A DNA stretch of 64,000 nucleotides from Paratinospora sagittata. Its lineage: Eukaryota > Streptophyta > Magnoliopsida > Ranunculales > Menispermaceae. How positions within the stretch are numbered: position 1 is the first letter of the stretch; every line of letters starts with the position of its first letter. This document shows, piece after piece, positions 47,056 to 57,561 of this stretch. The notes under the pieces were generated by a model that saw nothing but the letters and a program-made list of their open reading frames with translations, was not told the DNA's origin and made no database searches. The stretch covers positions 11,404,501 to 11,468,500 of the forward strand of contig CM069607.1 of NCBI GenBank assembly GCA_035771175.1, in the 5' to 3' direction. Position numbers and translations under genes: made by a program.

Positions 47056-49258
47056 TGTAATACCCTGGGATTAGACAAAAAATAAATATATGTCACAAGA
47101 AAACCAATAGATAAATAAATTTCTATGCTCACAATATGATATATATGTGACAAGATGAGAATATTAATTTTGAGCCCATGTCCATGATATATATGTCACA
47201 AGATGGGAAGATTAGTTTTGAGCCCATGTTCATTATCAAATCCAAAGGTCCAAGCCCAATGTTAATTCAAACTCAATCTTAAGATCAAGCCCAAATTCAA
47301 GTCCAAAAGACAAAAGATTCTAAGGCCCAAAGTCCAAGTCCAACACTATGTGTGAATTGTTGGTGAGAAAGTGGATTCCAAGTGTAAGGAAATTATTTAT
47401 TTGATGGGAAAGTGGATTACATGTGTAAGGCCATGATGTTTTGGTGAAATTTTAATTGTTGGGGGAAAAATGGATTCCAAGTGTAAGACCATGATTTATT
47501 TGGTGGGAAAGTGGATTACATGTGTAAGGCCATGATGTTTTGGTGAAATTTTAATTGTTGGTGGAAAAGTGGATTCTAAGTGTAAGATCATGATTTATTT
47601 GGTGGGAAAGTGGATTACATGTGTAAGGCCATGATGTTTTAGTGAATTTTTAATTGTTGGTGGGGAAGTGGATTACAAGTGTAAGGCCATGATTTTTTGG
47701 TGAGTTTTTAATTGAGTGGAGTGGATTGGATGAAACTAGTATAAAAGGGGGTGCCTCCTCCTCATTTCTTCCATCTCATGCTTCATTTCTCCTCCTCCTC
47801 TCTTAGAGACTCTCTCTTGAAAATCTTAATATGTTCTGTGGTTGCGGTTTTTACTGATCTTCCACATCAGAAAATATTTTCTAGAGTACTCTCCCCTATC
47901 TTGAAGTATTTTCTCTTTTTCCCTCTAGAATTTCTCTCTCTTCTCTTGAGACTCTCTTATTTGGGCATAGCGGAAGCTCTGGTGGAACACCAATCTTGCA
48001 AAATTGAAGGTGGGGATAAAGCCATAGGTTTGCATGTATTATGTCTTTTCATAAAGTTATCATGCACTATTCATTATGTCTGATATTCACTTAAACCATA
48101 CCATTTATGCATGTACCTTGATATATGGACTTCATGCGCCATACCATTACTCTGCTGAATTAGTAATTGATTTAATTAGCCATACACAGCCTTGTCCCAA
48201 GTACCTTTGAATAGTGAACGAGAGACAGCTTGCTGCTCTAGAATAGTGGTATTTAAGTGAGACCATTGTGACTCCACCACTCAGCCTGGGGATTAGTCTG
48301 GTTGATTTTATTAAGAGTTATTCCTTTGGCGCAGCCTTGTGATATGTTACTATTCACATATACGGTATTTTTCCCTGTGACGTCCTGATTATGCGCGATT
48401 GTGATGGTCAATCCTTATGACTATCATTTAGGCATCACCAGACGTCGTTAAAATATGTCCCAGTGCATAACCTTTGATTTCACATTGAAAAACATTATAA
48501 TAGGTATATGCCAAGGTTATGCACGAGACGATATCCTTCCTTGGTCTTTGAAGCTTTACCTATGGATTGATTATTGAAAATTTTGGCGCATGAGAGTTGC
48601 CCGTGGTGCATGAATGTCCACCTGATTGAGTCAAACCTAAGCGGTGCACCTCTGCTGTAAACTTTATTGTGTCAGCTAAAAGGAGATGTACGGACTGGGT
48701 CGTACCTTATTATTGAAATATTGGTTATACGAATTTCCCTAGGGATGGACATATAGTGTGAACCCAGGACAGATTTTCCTGGAGATGGACATTTATGCGT
48801 GAACTCAGGATGGTGCTTGGCCACGAAGCCTTACGTGACTGCATGTTATGAGTGTTTACAGGTTAATGGTTAAATAAAATATTGACGATGTTCATGTTGT
48901 GTTTACCTGATATCTGTGATTGTGATGCCCTTTTTATTAATTGTCATAATCCATGGAATATCTGCTTGGCCTACTGGGCGATAACTCACTCCGTTGCTAA
49001 CATTTTCAGGGCTTAGACGTTTTGGTCAAAATAGAAAGTTAACAGGAGCTACGTGCGGCGCGAGGTGCGTAGGGCACGGACGTTGACTTAGATCTAGAGT
49101 GAGTTTTGATGTAATTTCCGCTGCGTATTCGTGTATGTAAAATAATGTACCTCGTGTACTTTGTACCCTCGGTATACAAAGAGGATGAATAAAAAGATCT
49201 ATGTTGATGTCCAGGATTGTTCGCACTATGGTTCTATGATATGTTGCGGGGTGTGACA
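47056..49258 (+). mobile_element. Solo LTR L1' with target duplication ATCAA, copy B
   Basis: 2203 bp, TGTAATACCC to GGGGTGTGACA, flanked by ATCAA (47051-47055 and 49259-49263). TATAAAAG is at about 47740. The 48-bp repeat has two units here against three in copy A. Confidence 0.93.
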
Positions 49259-50845
49259 ATCAAACCATATGTGTTCCAATTTCAGCTTGTTTGAACAACC
49301 TACCTTAGTATCTACACCCCACACCTATATTCTTACATGATGGCTCTACCACATTAGTGCATCATATTGGGAAGATTACCCTTCACCCTAAAATAGTTCT
49401 TACACACACTTTACATGTACCTAGTTTCAAGCTCAATCTTTTGTCCGTTGACAAACTTGCTAAAACAACCCGTCTTAAATTCATTTTTCTTGCAACACAT
49501 TGTCTTATACAAGACCTGCAGACTGAAGAAGTAATGGCAATCGGTAGATTAGTAGGAATTCTATACATCTTGGACAAAACATGTTTTTCAAATGGTTCTT
49601 CTCACTCTTGTAACACTTTTTTGGCACAACCTGCGCAAATAAGGAATGAAGATAAGTCTTCTATGCCTTCTACATGTAGTACCTTTTGTTTCTCAAATAA
49701 AGTGTCACTTTCTTCTAGTTTTTTGTGGCATACTAGACTTGGTCATGCTTCATATGATGCTTTGAAATATCTAAATTTCATTAATTCTTCTTTACCCAAT
49801 AGGCATGTGTCTTGTGATATTTGTCCTCTCGCTAAACAACAAAGACTTCATTTTGTTAAAAGTGTCATACACATACCTCTCATATTTTTGAGTTATTACA
49901 CTTCGATCATTGGAGACCATATATGCAACCCTCAATTTTTGGAGCTCATTACCTACTTATTGTTGTTGATGATTTTAGTAGAGCTACTTGGACTTTTTTA
50001 CTTCGTTTCAAGGATCAAATAGTTCATACCCTTACTACTTTTTTTCCAAATGATTCAAACACAATTTCATACACATGTCAAAATCATTAAAACTGATAAT
50101 GAGACTTAATTTGTCAATGATAAATGTCAAATTTTGTTTTCTAGTTTGGGTGTTCTTCATAAAAAAAAAAATTGTCCTTACACTCCCCAACAAATTGGAG
50201 TTGTTGAAAGAAAACACAAACATATTTTCCAAGTTCCCAGGGCCTCATGTTTCAATCCCACTTACCAAAAAGAAATTTGGGTTGATTACATATTGACAGC
50301 TACTTACATCATAAATAGATTACCTACTTCCCTTCTTCAAAGGAAAACTCCCTATGAAATACTCAATGGAAAACCACCTTATTGTAACTCTCTCAAGTGT
50401 TTTGGATGTTTATGTCATGTTACTAATACACAACCACATAAAGATATATTTGCCCCTAGAGCCTTTAAATGTCTCTTCATTAGTTATAGTTCGGGTCAAA
50501 AAGCTTTTAAAACCTATGATCTTGACACTCATCAAATTTATATTTCCCGAGATGTCATTTTTCATGAATCTGAATTTCCATTTTGATTACTAGCTACACA
50601 ACCTACTACCATCCCTTTACCTTATCTTCCATCTATTGATGATGTCAATGATAAACCCACTTCTTCTACACCACCAACATTACCTCCCATATTAGTAGAT
50701 TCTTCTTCTTCTATTGATTCTCCTTCTACTTCGAGTCCTCATGAATGCTCCATTGTTCCTTCTTCAAGTTCTCCATCTATAATTCCTTCTATAATTTCCA
50801 TTTTAAAACACTTAAATCGTCTTACTGTCCATTTAAGAAAACTCT
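49259..50845 (+). pseudogene. C1 copia gag-pre-integrase and integrase
   Basis: Continues C1 with HVPSFKLNLLSVDKLAKTT and a gag-pre-integrase/zinc domain (FLWHTRLGHAS...CDICPLAKQQRLHF). The integrase core has a frameshift near 49900-50130, then CPYTPQQIGVVERKHKH and TATYIINRLPTSLL, with the catalytic Glu in VVERKH. After 50586 comes a Ser/Pro/Thr-rich linker. RT and RNase H are absent because an L4 fragment abuts at about 50850. Confidence 0.9.
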
Positions 50846-50849
50846 ATCA

Positions 50850-51189
50850 AGACATCAGAAGCGTGCTCCTTCAGAAGGAGCACGCTTTTCCTTGCTCATA
50901 AAATAGAATTTTCCCTTGGAACTCGTGAGGAGCGCACTTCTCTAGAAAATTTCAAAATGCTGCTCTCGGGGTTTTCACCACTGAAGAATGCGCTTCTTGC
51001 CATTCCAAATTTTCAAAACTTTTCTAAGTGTCATTCCAATTTTACAATTTAGGCCTTAGGGTATTAATACACTATAATACGCACAGTTACACTATTTTAA
51101 GACCGAATACACACGTACATGCTTATAAATAGACTGACAATACGTATAAGTCAACATACATGGTTGGCTTAAATGTACAGGGTGTTACA
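50850..51189 (-). mobile_element. L4-family LTR fragment
   Basis: The right end GGGTGTTACA (51189) is an LTR terminus. Inside are palindromic GAAGCGTGCTCC/GGAGCACGCTT motifs (50851-50888) like those of L4 at 34185-34310. The left part is missing, joined to C1. On the right it interrupts a gypsy gag. Confidence 0.65.
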
Positions 51190-51419
51190 AGATCAGCGGT
51201 TGGGTCTTCATGTGGAGAACCACCAAATTGATGTTGTTGGACCATGGTGATCAACGTTGGCTTCAACTTGAAATTGTTGGCATTGATTGGCATGCGCACA
51301 ATGCCTAAATAGTTGTCATTGATGACCGGCTTGAAATAGTCCCGAACAGTTAATTGATTGTTTGCAGCATCCATTGCTTTAATTCTAATCTTTTTCTCCT
51401 TCTGAATGAGGTCTGTCAA
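51190..51419 (-). pseudogene. Athila/Tat-like gypsy gag fragment (element A1)
   Basis: The minus strand encodes a Gag start with KAMDAANNQLTVRDYFKPV, then MPINANNFKLKPTLITMVQ and QHQFGGSPHEDP, typical of Athila/Tat-type gypsy Gag. It begins near 51419 and is cut at 51189 by the L4 LTR. Its leader, primer site and LTR lie to the right, interrupted by the Pack-MULE. Confidence 0.8.
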
Positions 51420-51639
51420 TTTCTGGATCGGGAGATAAAAGATCGAAACTTTTCTCTCTTTGCATTCATCGCTCGAAGGAACCTGTAAAAGGGGCTTTTG
51501 ACATGATTACCCTTCAAAAATAGAATAATTTCACAAATGTCATCCACACACAAATAATGACTCTTTTGCCTTACTTTACTGTTCATAGCACAGTCAGCAC
51601 GCAAACAAGCGCCACGTGGACGCGGAGGTGGCATTTTTC

Positions 51640-51775
51640 AAGGAAGGCGTCTTTTGAAAAGACGCCTTCCGTGCATAATTTTTTTTTTTTAAAGTAAAGA
51701 GAAGGCGTCTTTTGAAAAGACGCCTTCCCTTCACAATTTTTTTTTTAAGTGAAGGGAAGACGCCTTCCCTTGCAC
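51640..51775. repeat. Palindrome array, left arm of the Pack-MULE
   Basis: Two near-perfect palindromes with arms AAGGCGTCTTTT and AAAAGACGCCTT (about 51643 and 51711) and a half unit (GAAGACGCCTTCCCTT) are spaced by T-runs of 9-11. Confidence 0.9.
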
Positions 51776-51793
51776 CAGAAGGGAGGCTTTTGA

Positions 51794-52183
51794 GATGTTA
51801 ATGGAGTTGCTGTTGCCGAGAATGAGTGTGAGAAAGGCCTCTTAAACTCAAATGAAGTAGGTGAAATAGAATCTCAGCATTCCACCTCAAGAGAAGTAGT
51901 TCTGACCAAGTACCGATTAAAGCGGAAGGATAGATGCTTTGAGAAAAAGGTATTTTAATGGTTATTAGTGTAAGACATGATAAATTTTTTTTTTAATATC
52001 TTAGAACTTGCCATGCAAGAGTTGCTCTTAATCAATTAAATATTTTAAGACCTGAACTGATGCCGAGTTTTTTTGGACATTTTATTAAACACGTAGGAGA
52101 CCTTTTTTACCTCTTAACATGAAATGCTTCCTTTGCAGGTTTGGTACCAGAGCAGGAAGAGACTTGCAGAGCAGCGTCCATGA
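51794..52183 (+). pseudogene. Captured CCT-domain exons of a pseudo-response regulator
   Basis: Exon 1 (51794-51949) is open for 52 codons and ends LTKYRLKRKDRCFEKK at a GT donor. Intron 51950-52138 (189 bp) ends CTTTGCAG. Exon 2 (52139-52180) encodes VWYQSRKRLAEQRP, then TGA. Together they match most of the CCT motif of circadian pseudo-response regulators (KFRLKRKDRCF-KKVRY-SRK-LAEQRP), which acts in nuclear localisation and DNA binding. The fragment lacks the receiver domain and the last CCT residues (RVKGQFVRQ), and a conserved Arg is Trp. Whether it derives from a TOC1 or a PRR3/5/7/9 type gene is unclear. Confidence 0.85.
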
Positions 52184-52221
52184 GTAAAAGAACAGTACTT
52201 AGCAACTTAATTAAAAGAAAA

Positions 52222-52521
52222 CCCAATTCCAACATGATTTTTGGCAGTCCCAACAACAACCCTAGAAGCAAAATATGATTTCGCCTCTCTCACCAGAACT
52301 TTACGGATCGAAGACCCACGACAGATCTTAAGCTTAAGATCAACCTTAAAACACCAAAAACACTTCACAAAATCAAAATCACAGATACCCAAAAACAGAA
52401 CACACCAAAAATACATCCAAAATAAATAAATAATGGAATTGGAAAGAAATTGAACCTGTTTCAAGTTGCAGAAACCTTCGTAAACAGCAAGAACAGAATC
52501 AAAAGCTTTTACTAAAGCCAA
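52222..52521 (-). pseudogene. Captured exons of a USP-domain protein kinase
   Basis: On the minus strand, exon 52456-52521 encodes ALVKAFDSVLAVYEGFCNLK-Q and ends at a GTTCAA donor. After a 111-bp intron (52345-52455, ...TTTTAAG), exon 52222-52344 encodes VDLKLKICRGSSIRKVLVRE, AKSYFASR and VVVGTAKNH. This is the N-terminal adenine-nucleotide-alpha-hydrolase-like (universal stress protein) region of a plant receptor-like cytoplasmic kinase family. Similarity ends after KNH. No kinase domain is present. It lies tail to tail with the CCT fragment. Confidence 0.82.
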
Positions 52522-52524
52522 AAG

Positions 52525-52740
52525 AGAAGACGCCTTCCTTGTGCAAAAAATATTTCTTAAAGACGCATTCCCTTTACTTAAAAAAAAATTTGAAGGGAAG
52601 GCGTCTTTTCAAAAGACGGCTTCCCTTCACTTAAAAAAAAAATTGTGAAGGGAAGGCGTCTTTTGAAAAGACACCTTCCCTTCACTTAAAAAAAAATTAT
52701 GCAGGGAAGGCGTCTTTTGAAAAGACGCATTCCTTGAAAA
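52525..52740. repeat. Palindrome array, right arm of the Pack-MULE
   Basis: Three palindromes (about 52596, 52647 and 52705) and half units (52526, 52558) of the AAGGCGTCTTTT/AAAAGACGCCTT type are spaced by A-runs. One more full unit than the left arm. Confidence 0.9.
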
Positions 52741-53009
52741 ATGCCACCTCCGCACCTACGTGGCGCTTGTTTGGCGTGCTGACTGTGCTATGAACAGTAA
52801 AGTAAGGTAAAGGAGTCATTATTTGTGTGTGGATGGCATTTGTGAAATTATTCTATTTTTGAAGGGTAATCATGTCAAAAGCCCCCTGTAAAAGAGAATA
52901 ATAATAATAAATAAATAAATCAAAATCAAAATCAAAATAATAAAAAAAAAATCTAGATTAAAATCAAAGTTACTTGGTAACGATAGGAATAGGAATAGAG
53001 TTGAATCAA

Positions 53010-53027
53010 TCCCTGACAATGACGCCA
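53010..53027 (-). other. Primer binding site of gypsy A1 (Asp tRNA type)
   Basis: The minus strand reads TGGCGTCATTGTCAGGGA, which differs from the tRNA-Asp primer site of Athila-like elements (TGGCGCCGTTGCCGGGGA) only by four transitions typical of methylated-cytosine decay. It lies 6 bp inside the LTR end at 53034. Confidence 0.75.
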
Positions 53028-53033
53028 AAAACT

Positions 53034-54465
53034 TGTACGTGACCAACCGCAAGCGTACGGTGTCAAGTTATATTATAACAATGAGAATCAGGTTATTGTC
53101 CTCAAAGGTCGATTAACACTCACTAATTACCATAATCATTAACCCTAACTTTATCTAGATGATCAAATTCAAGAATAAACTTAATTAAAACAATTAATGT
53201 AAGCAGAAACTAAGAATAGCAAATAATTAAAATATAAGAAAAATCAATGGAGAGAAATTTTAGAGGTTCAACTTCACCAAACCTTCAACTATGTCTTGTA
53301 TATGTATTTATTATTAATTTATTCTCCTAGTTTATAAGTCAAAAATCCGCTAATCTCTAACTTCCTCTCTTGAGTGCCAAGTTAGAACATATTCACATAA
53401 TTTGATTTCAACCTTTCAACAAAAACCAAAACCATGTAAACTTCTTATGCTTGGTATTTTTTCCAAAACTTCAAAGAATATTATAAATCTCTCGATTTTA
53501 TAATAATTCTAGGTTATATCTCCCTCAATCCAATCCCAAGTTCCCTCTCTCAAATGTTGAACCCAAGATCTAAAAACATTCAATCTATTTTCCGTAGATC
53601 AAAAGCATTAAGAACTGGAAAATACAAATAAACTATAAAAATTTATTAATAATAATCAAAATAAATCTAAAACATGGTATCTAGTTTAGGTTCCATCTAT
53701 GCTCTAGAAAAAGAACTTAGTTCATCATTGAAATAAAAGAAAACACAAAAATATTGATGAACATTGTAAAATAAATAAGAAGAAACTAAAAACCCCATCG
53801 CAAGATGTGTAGATTCGCTCTTTTGTCTCCAACGTCGCGCTCTTCACCTCTTTTGATCTATTTTTCTTCGACTTGTTGTCCCCCCTATTGATCTTCAAAA
53901 TCCTCTCTTAATGTTGCATTTAATGTTAGGAAGAAGTAGAAAAAAAATTGCATGCAATTCAGAGTTAAATTGACCAAGATACGGGCAAAATCCTACAACG
54001 TGTAGGATTTCAGAATCGTGGGGGCGCCACAATGCTACTGTTGGATGCTGCAACACCCAGCAAGACTTTTTATGTGTTTCTCATGGTGTGTGGCGTTGCA
54101 GTGCCATTATTGGGTGCCGCAGCGCCTAGAACATGGTACATGCACTTTTCACTTCATTTCTTCATCTTTTTCTCGTCCTTTTCGCACATAGTTTTGATTT
54201 GTTTCTTCTCATCTTTGTTTGGACACTTATTCATCACTTTAATATCACTTCAAAACCATTTTCAAACCTAAAAAATCAATCACGAACTAAGTGTTAAACT
54301 TATCAAAACATTTACCTAAACTAACATATAAAAATGCAAACCGAAATAAACTAAATCGAAACTCTTAACATAAAATGACATAAAACTTTAACATAAAATC
54401 TACCTAAACTAGAACATAAAATATAACATAAAAGACACTTAAAACTTTACTTATCAAATTATACC
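53034..54465 (-). mobile_element. LTR of gypsy A1 (right limit approximate)
   Basis: The left end TGTACGTGACCAACCGCAAG adjoins the primer site. Sequence to about 54465 is non-coding and AT-rich except for a GC-rich stretch at 54018-54130 with decayed GGCGCC/TGCAGCGCC inverted motifs. The other terminus is not clear; it may lie near the ATACCCCCAAACTTAG stretch at 54461-54477. Confidence 0.6.
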
Positions 54466-54477
54466 CCCAAACTTAGT

Positions 54478-55079
54478 ACTTTGATCGTCCCGAACAAAGA
54501 GAAAGCAAACTTAAAGCACTATATACTACCACATTCTAAAACAAACAAAATTTTGGTTTGAGAGGTATGGACATAAGATGGCCTCATAAGCATGAAATAT
54601 ACAAACTTCTAGGAAAATTCAAAAGTATGAAAGATGTCTAGAATTTTAATTCAACTCCTATCATGTCTCATCATTGATTCTTAAAAATGTAAATACATAA
54701 TCAATCACATGAATCCAAGTATACATCATATAGATAAAGGCAAGCAAGTGAAAAGCACGCGATCTCAAAATATATTTTGAAATTGAACTCCATAGGCATG
54801 TTTTTCACACCACTCTTTACTAATGTAGATTTCACACCACTTGGAATCAACAGGACTTCTATAGGTTGAAATGTAAGGCTAAGGTGAAAGGTATGATAAA
54901 AATAGGTAATAATTAGGCTCAACACACCTTAAACATCTTTGATCATCTCCAATACATTACATAGAACCATAAGCAATATAACACATATACCCATACCTAA
55001 TCGTTGCTAAAGCCCCAAATCCTACTAAGGGAAATGAATTCCTGCAACAGGCTCCATATAGATAGGAAAATGCTTAAGT
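54478..55079. other. Unassigned sequence
   Basis: Possibly the far part of gypsy A1 or flanking DNA. I recognise no coding region, terminal repeat or RNA gene. Confidence 0.4.
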
Positions 55080-55312
55080 GGTGTTTGGTAAATCTATTTG
55101 CAACTTCTAAAAAAAGTGGGGGGTAATTAAAAAAGATCATTTTTTAGATAGTTTTTTAAATTTTTTAACCTTTAATTGAAGTAGAGGTATAACCTTTATA
55201 AGAAGAAGCAAAAAAAAAAAAAACTTTGCTCATTTAGTAAAGCTTAAACCTCTACTACAATTAGAGGTTGGTTTGAAGTAGAAGTAGAGGTTAGGTAGAG
55301 TTACCAAACACT
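55080..55312. mobile_element. hAT-like MITE
   Basis: Inverted ends GTGTTTGGTAA (55081-55091) and TTACCAAACAC (55301-55311) bound about 230 bp. Flanks GCTTAAGT and TCTTAATT may be a decayed 8-bp duplication. Inside, AGAGGT/ACCTCT arms could form a hairpin. Related decayed sequence occurs at about 20890-21030 and 62510-62655. Confidence 0.65.
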
Positions 55313-55326
55313 ATCTTAATTAGTTG

Positions 55327-55430
55327 AGTTGGGCTAAGAGGATGTAATAAATGTCTTTTTTTCTCTCTTTTATGATGAGTTGGGCTAAGAGGATGTAATA
55401 AATGTCTTTCTTTCTCTCTTTTATGACAGT
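55327..55430. repeat. Two-unit tandem repeat of about 49 bp
   Basis: The block starting GAGTTGGGCTAAGAGGATG is present at about 55327 and again at about 55376. Copies A and B of this region have one unit. Confidence 0.8.
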
Positions 55431-55741
55431 AGTTTGCTATGACAATAGTTCCAAATCTCGTTTGGTCTAATGCATTTGATGACCGCATGTGATATTGATT
55501 CAATCTCTAACTTGTAGATTTCACAAAACCTTGTGCCCACTATTTTCCTCTTCCACAAATTTTCATATGTCGGTTGTGCTTCATGGATCAATTTCGAAGC
55601 GAAAATCATAACCTTTGGTGGGACTTGCAAGTGCCACATTTGGTGGGATTTGCAAGTGCCACATTTTGTTCCACATCTCTTTATATTACTATCTCTTTGA
55701 GAGTTTTTCGCTCTATCACTTCTTTCCATTTGCAGCGGCAT
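55421..55741 (-). pseudogene. LINE reverse-transcriptase zinc-binding (zf-RVT) domain
   Basis: The minus-strand frame encodes WHLQVPPKVMIFASKLIHEA, PTYENLWKRKIVG, then FCEIYKL and ISHAVIKCIRPNEIW. This is the zf-RVT domain that follows RT in plant L1-type LINEs; the second Cys of the first pair is Tyr. It is the uninterrupted form of a locus that carries an L3 LTR at 21225 and 62847. Confidence 0.75.
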
Positions 55742-55861
55742 CCACTTTTAACACTGAAGAGGCCATTTTTTGTGAAATTCCATATTAGTTTTTTAGGCGG
55801 CTTCCTTCTACTTAGGTGGAATGTTTAGAATTTCATCTACATCCACCGTGAGGAGGTTTTC

Positions 55862-57186
55862 TATAATACCCTAGGTTTGCACACAAAAAAAAAAGAAATT
55901 TAGTTGACCTTCGGGCACAACCCGAATGTTCGAGCACCCTTTTGGCTATAAAAAGCCCCCCCCCTTTGTTATTTTTCACACCAAATCACTCTCTTCTCAC
56001 TCTCTCACTCTCATTGAGTTTTTCTCTTCTCTTTTTGAGACTCTCTCTTTGCGGTGCAACGCGGTTCTAGTTGGGAGAAGGCACCAGTTCCAGAAAGAGT
56101 TTTTATCTGAAGGTGGAGAACGAAACATAGGTTTGAGTGTTTTATGACTTTTATGAAAGTTTACATTCATTTATCATTATGTCTATTATTCATTTATACT
56201 GCATTATTGTGTATAATGTTCATACATGTCATACCTATGCCTGTATATTTGGAGTTCATGTATTACACTGTTACTATGCCGGATTAGTGGTCAATCTAAC
56301 TCAATCAGACTTAGTCTTGTCCTCAGTAACTTTAAATAGTGAATGGGAGGCAGCGTGCTGCTCTAGACGATTGGTACTTAAGTGGACCTTGTGTCCCACT
56401 TCTCAATTGGAGACTGATCTGGTTGGTCCTAATTGAAAGCTATCATTTATACAAGTGATTCTGAACATCCTAACTTTGCACGTGGTGATACTGACCTGAT
56501 AAAAATCACTAGACGCTGTCAAATGTTAGTAAAGACCGGACCTGCTCATGCATTGGCATCATACATAAGCACCACCTAGCGACATAAGTGGTTCATGATC
56601 CACCAAATAGTTAGAAACAATGCTCAATATTCTTGATATTTTCTTGGAGAGGGACGTACAATAAGAACCCGGGATTTCCTGGGGATGGACATCTGTACGT
56701 GAATCCAAGGCGACGACCTTGGGGAGGGACGTACAATGAGAACCCAGGTTTACCTGGGGATGGACATCTGTACGTGAACTCAAGGCATCGTACAATCCTG
56801 GAACCATTACGATACGGTGTCATGCATACATACATGTTGTACTATTTATGATGCTTGTTGTGTATATACATAATATTTGATTATGAAGTATGTTTTATTA
56901 ATTGTCATATTCACGAACTATTTTACCCACTGGGCAATAACTCACCCCATTGTTATCCAATTTTTCACAGGAGTTTAGGGTGGACATTTTGTAACCCTTG
57001 TTAATTATAGGGAGATTTGGGGAGGATGTTCCCTCAATCATATTTTGTACAAAAATATATTCTGAAATTAATGAAATCATATTTGTATTCAATTGTGTAC
57101 CTACGCACTCGGTTATTATTATAATATATTCGCACCCTGCCTATGAGTGTTTCGCCAGTTTAGGCGCGTCCAGGCGGGGTGTGACA
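55862..57186 (+). mobile_element. Solo LTR L1 with target duplication TTTTC
   Basis: The 1325-bp LTR begins TATAATACCC (decayed TGTAATACCC) and ends GGCGGGGTGTGACA. It is flanked by TTTTC at 55857-55861 and 57187-57191. A TATAAAAAG box is near 55946, with a CCCGAATGTTCG motif just upstream. Confidence 0.92.
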
Positions 57187-57561
57187 TTTTCATTTAGCTT
57201 CCCAATATTCCAACTATTCTCTATCGTTATAAATTTAGCCACTATGCAATTAGTCTATTGAGAAAGGGGAGATAGATCAGTTTAAAAGTGATAGGTTACG
57301 AGATCCAATGGTCCTTTGACTTATGCACATTTACTCCATTTCCTATTCTCCATCGAACCCTAAGCTCAAGCAGATTCCTACCCCAATCATACTCTACCAA
57401 ATTTGAGAATCCCCATTCTTGGCTTGCACTTGCCAAAAGGTTGATCGAGGGAAATACTTAACTTTGAGAACTCGAGCCACTAGCGATTGTGGGTCACATA
57501 GAATTCTCTGCCCCTATTTTTCCAATGTTGCGTATTAACTTCACAATTAAAAATCATGCAA
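57187..57561. other. Unassigned sequence
   Basis: No convincing gene, repeat or transposon terminus seen. It lies between the L1 solo LTR and an LTR-like edge. Confidence 0.4.

Larger units (their letters stand above)
51491..52885. mobile_element. Chimeric Pack-MULE (Mutator-like, long inverted repeats)
   Basis: Both ends carry the same about 190-bp sequence inverted, beginning GGGGCTTTTGACATG and differing at only a few sites, including the GAACAGTAAAGTAAGG and GTGGCATTTTTC landmarks. The flanks are CCTGTAAAA on both sides (51482-51490 and 52885-52893). They can be read as a 9-bp duplication, or 8 bp if the terminal G/C run is counted as element. Inside the repeats are palindrome arrays, then two gene fragments on opposite strands: a CCT-domain piece (51794-52183) and a USP-domain kinase piece (52222-52521). 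No transposase is present. It sits in the leader of gypsy A1. Confidence 0.88.

Noticed and set aside
52207..52521. A single 104-codon minus-strand gene
   Set aside because: The middle part is a GT-AG intron; the similarity is only in the two flanking exon pieces inside the Pack-MULE.
56559..56851. Overlapping frames on both strands with repeated GDGHLYVN-like strings
   Set aside because: They come from short GGGGATGGACATCTGTACGT-type repeats inside the L1 LTR, not from a coding sequence.
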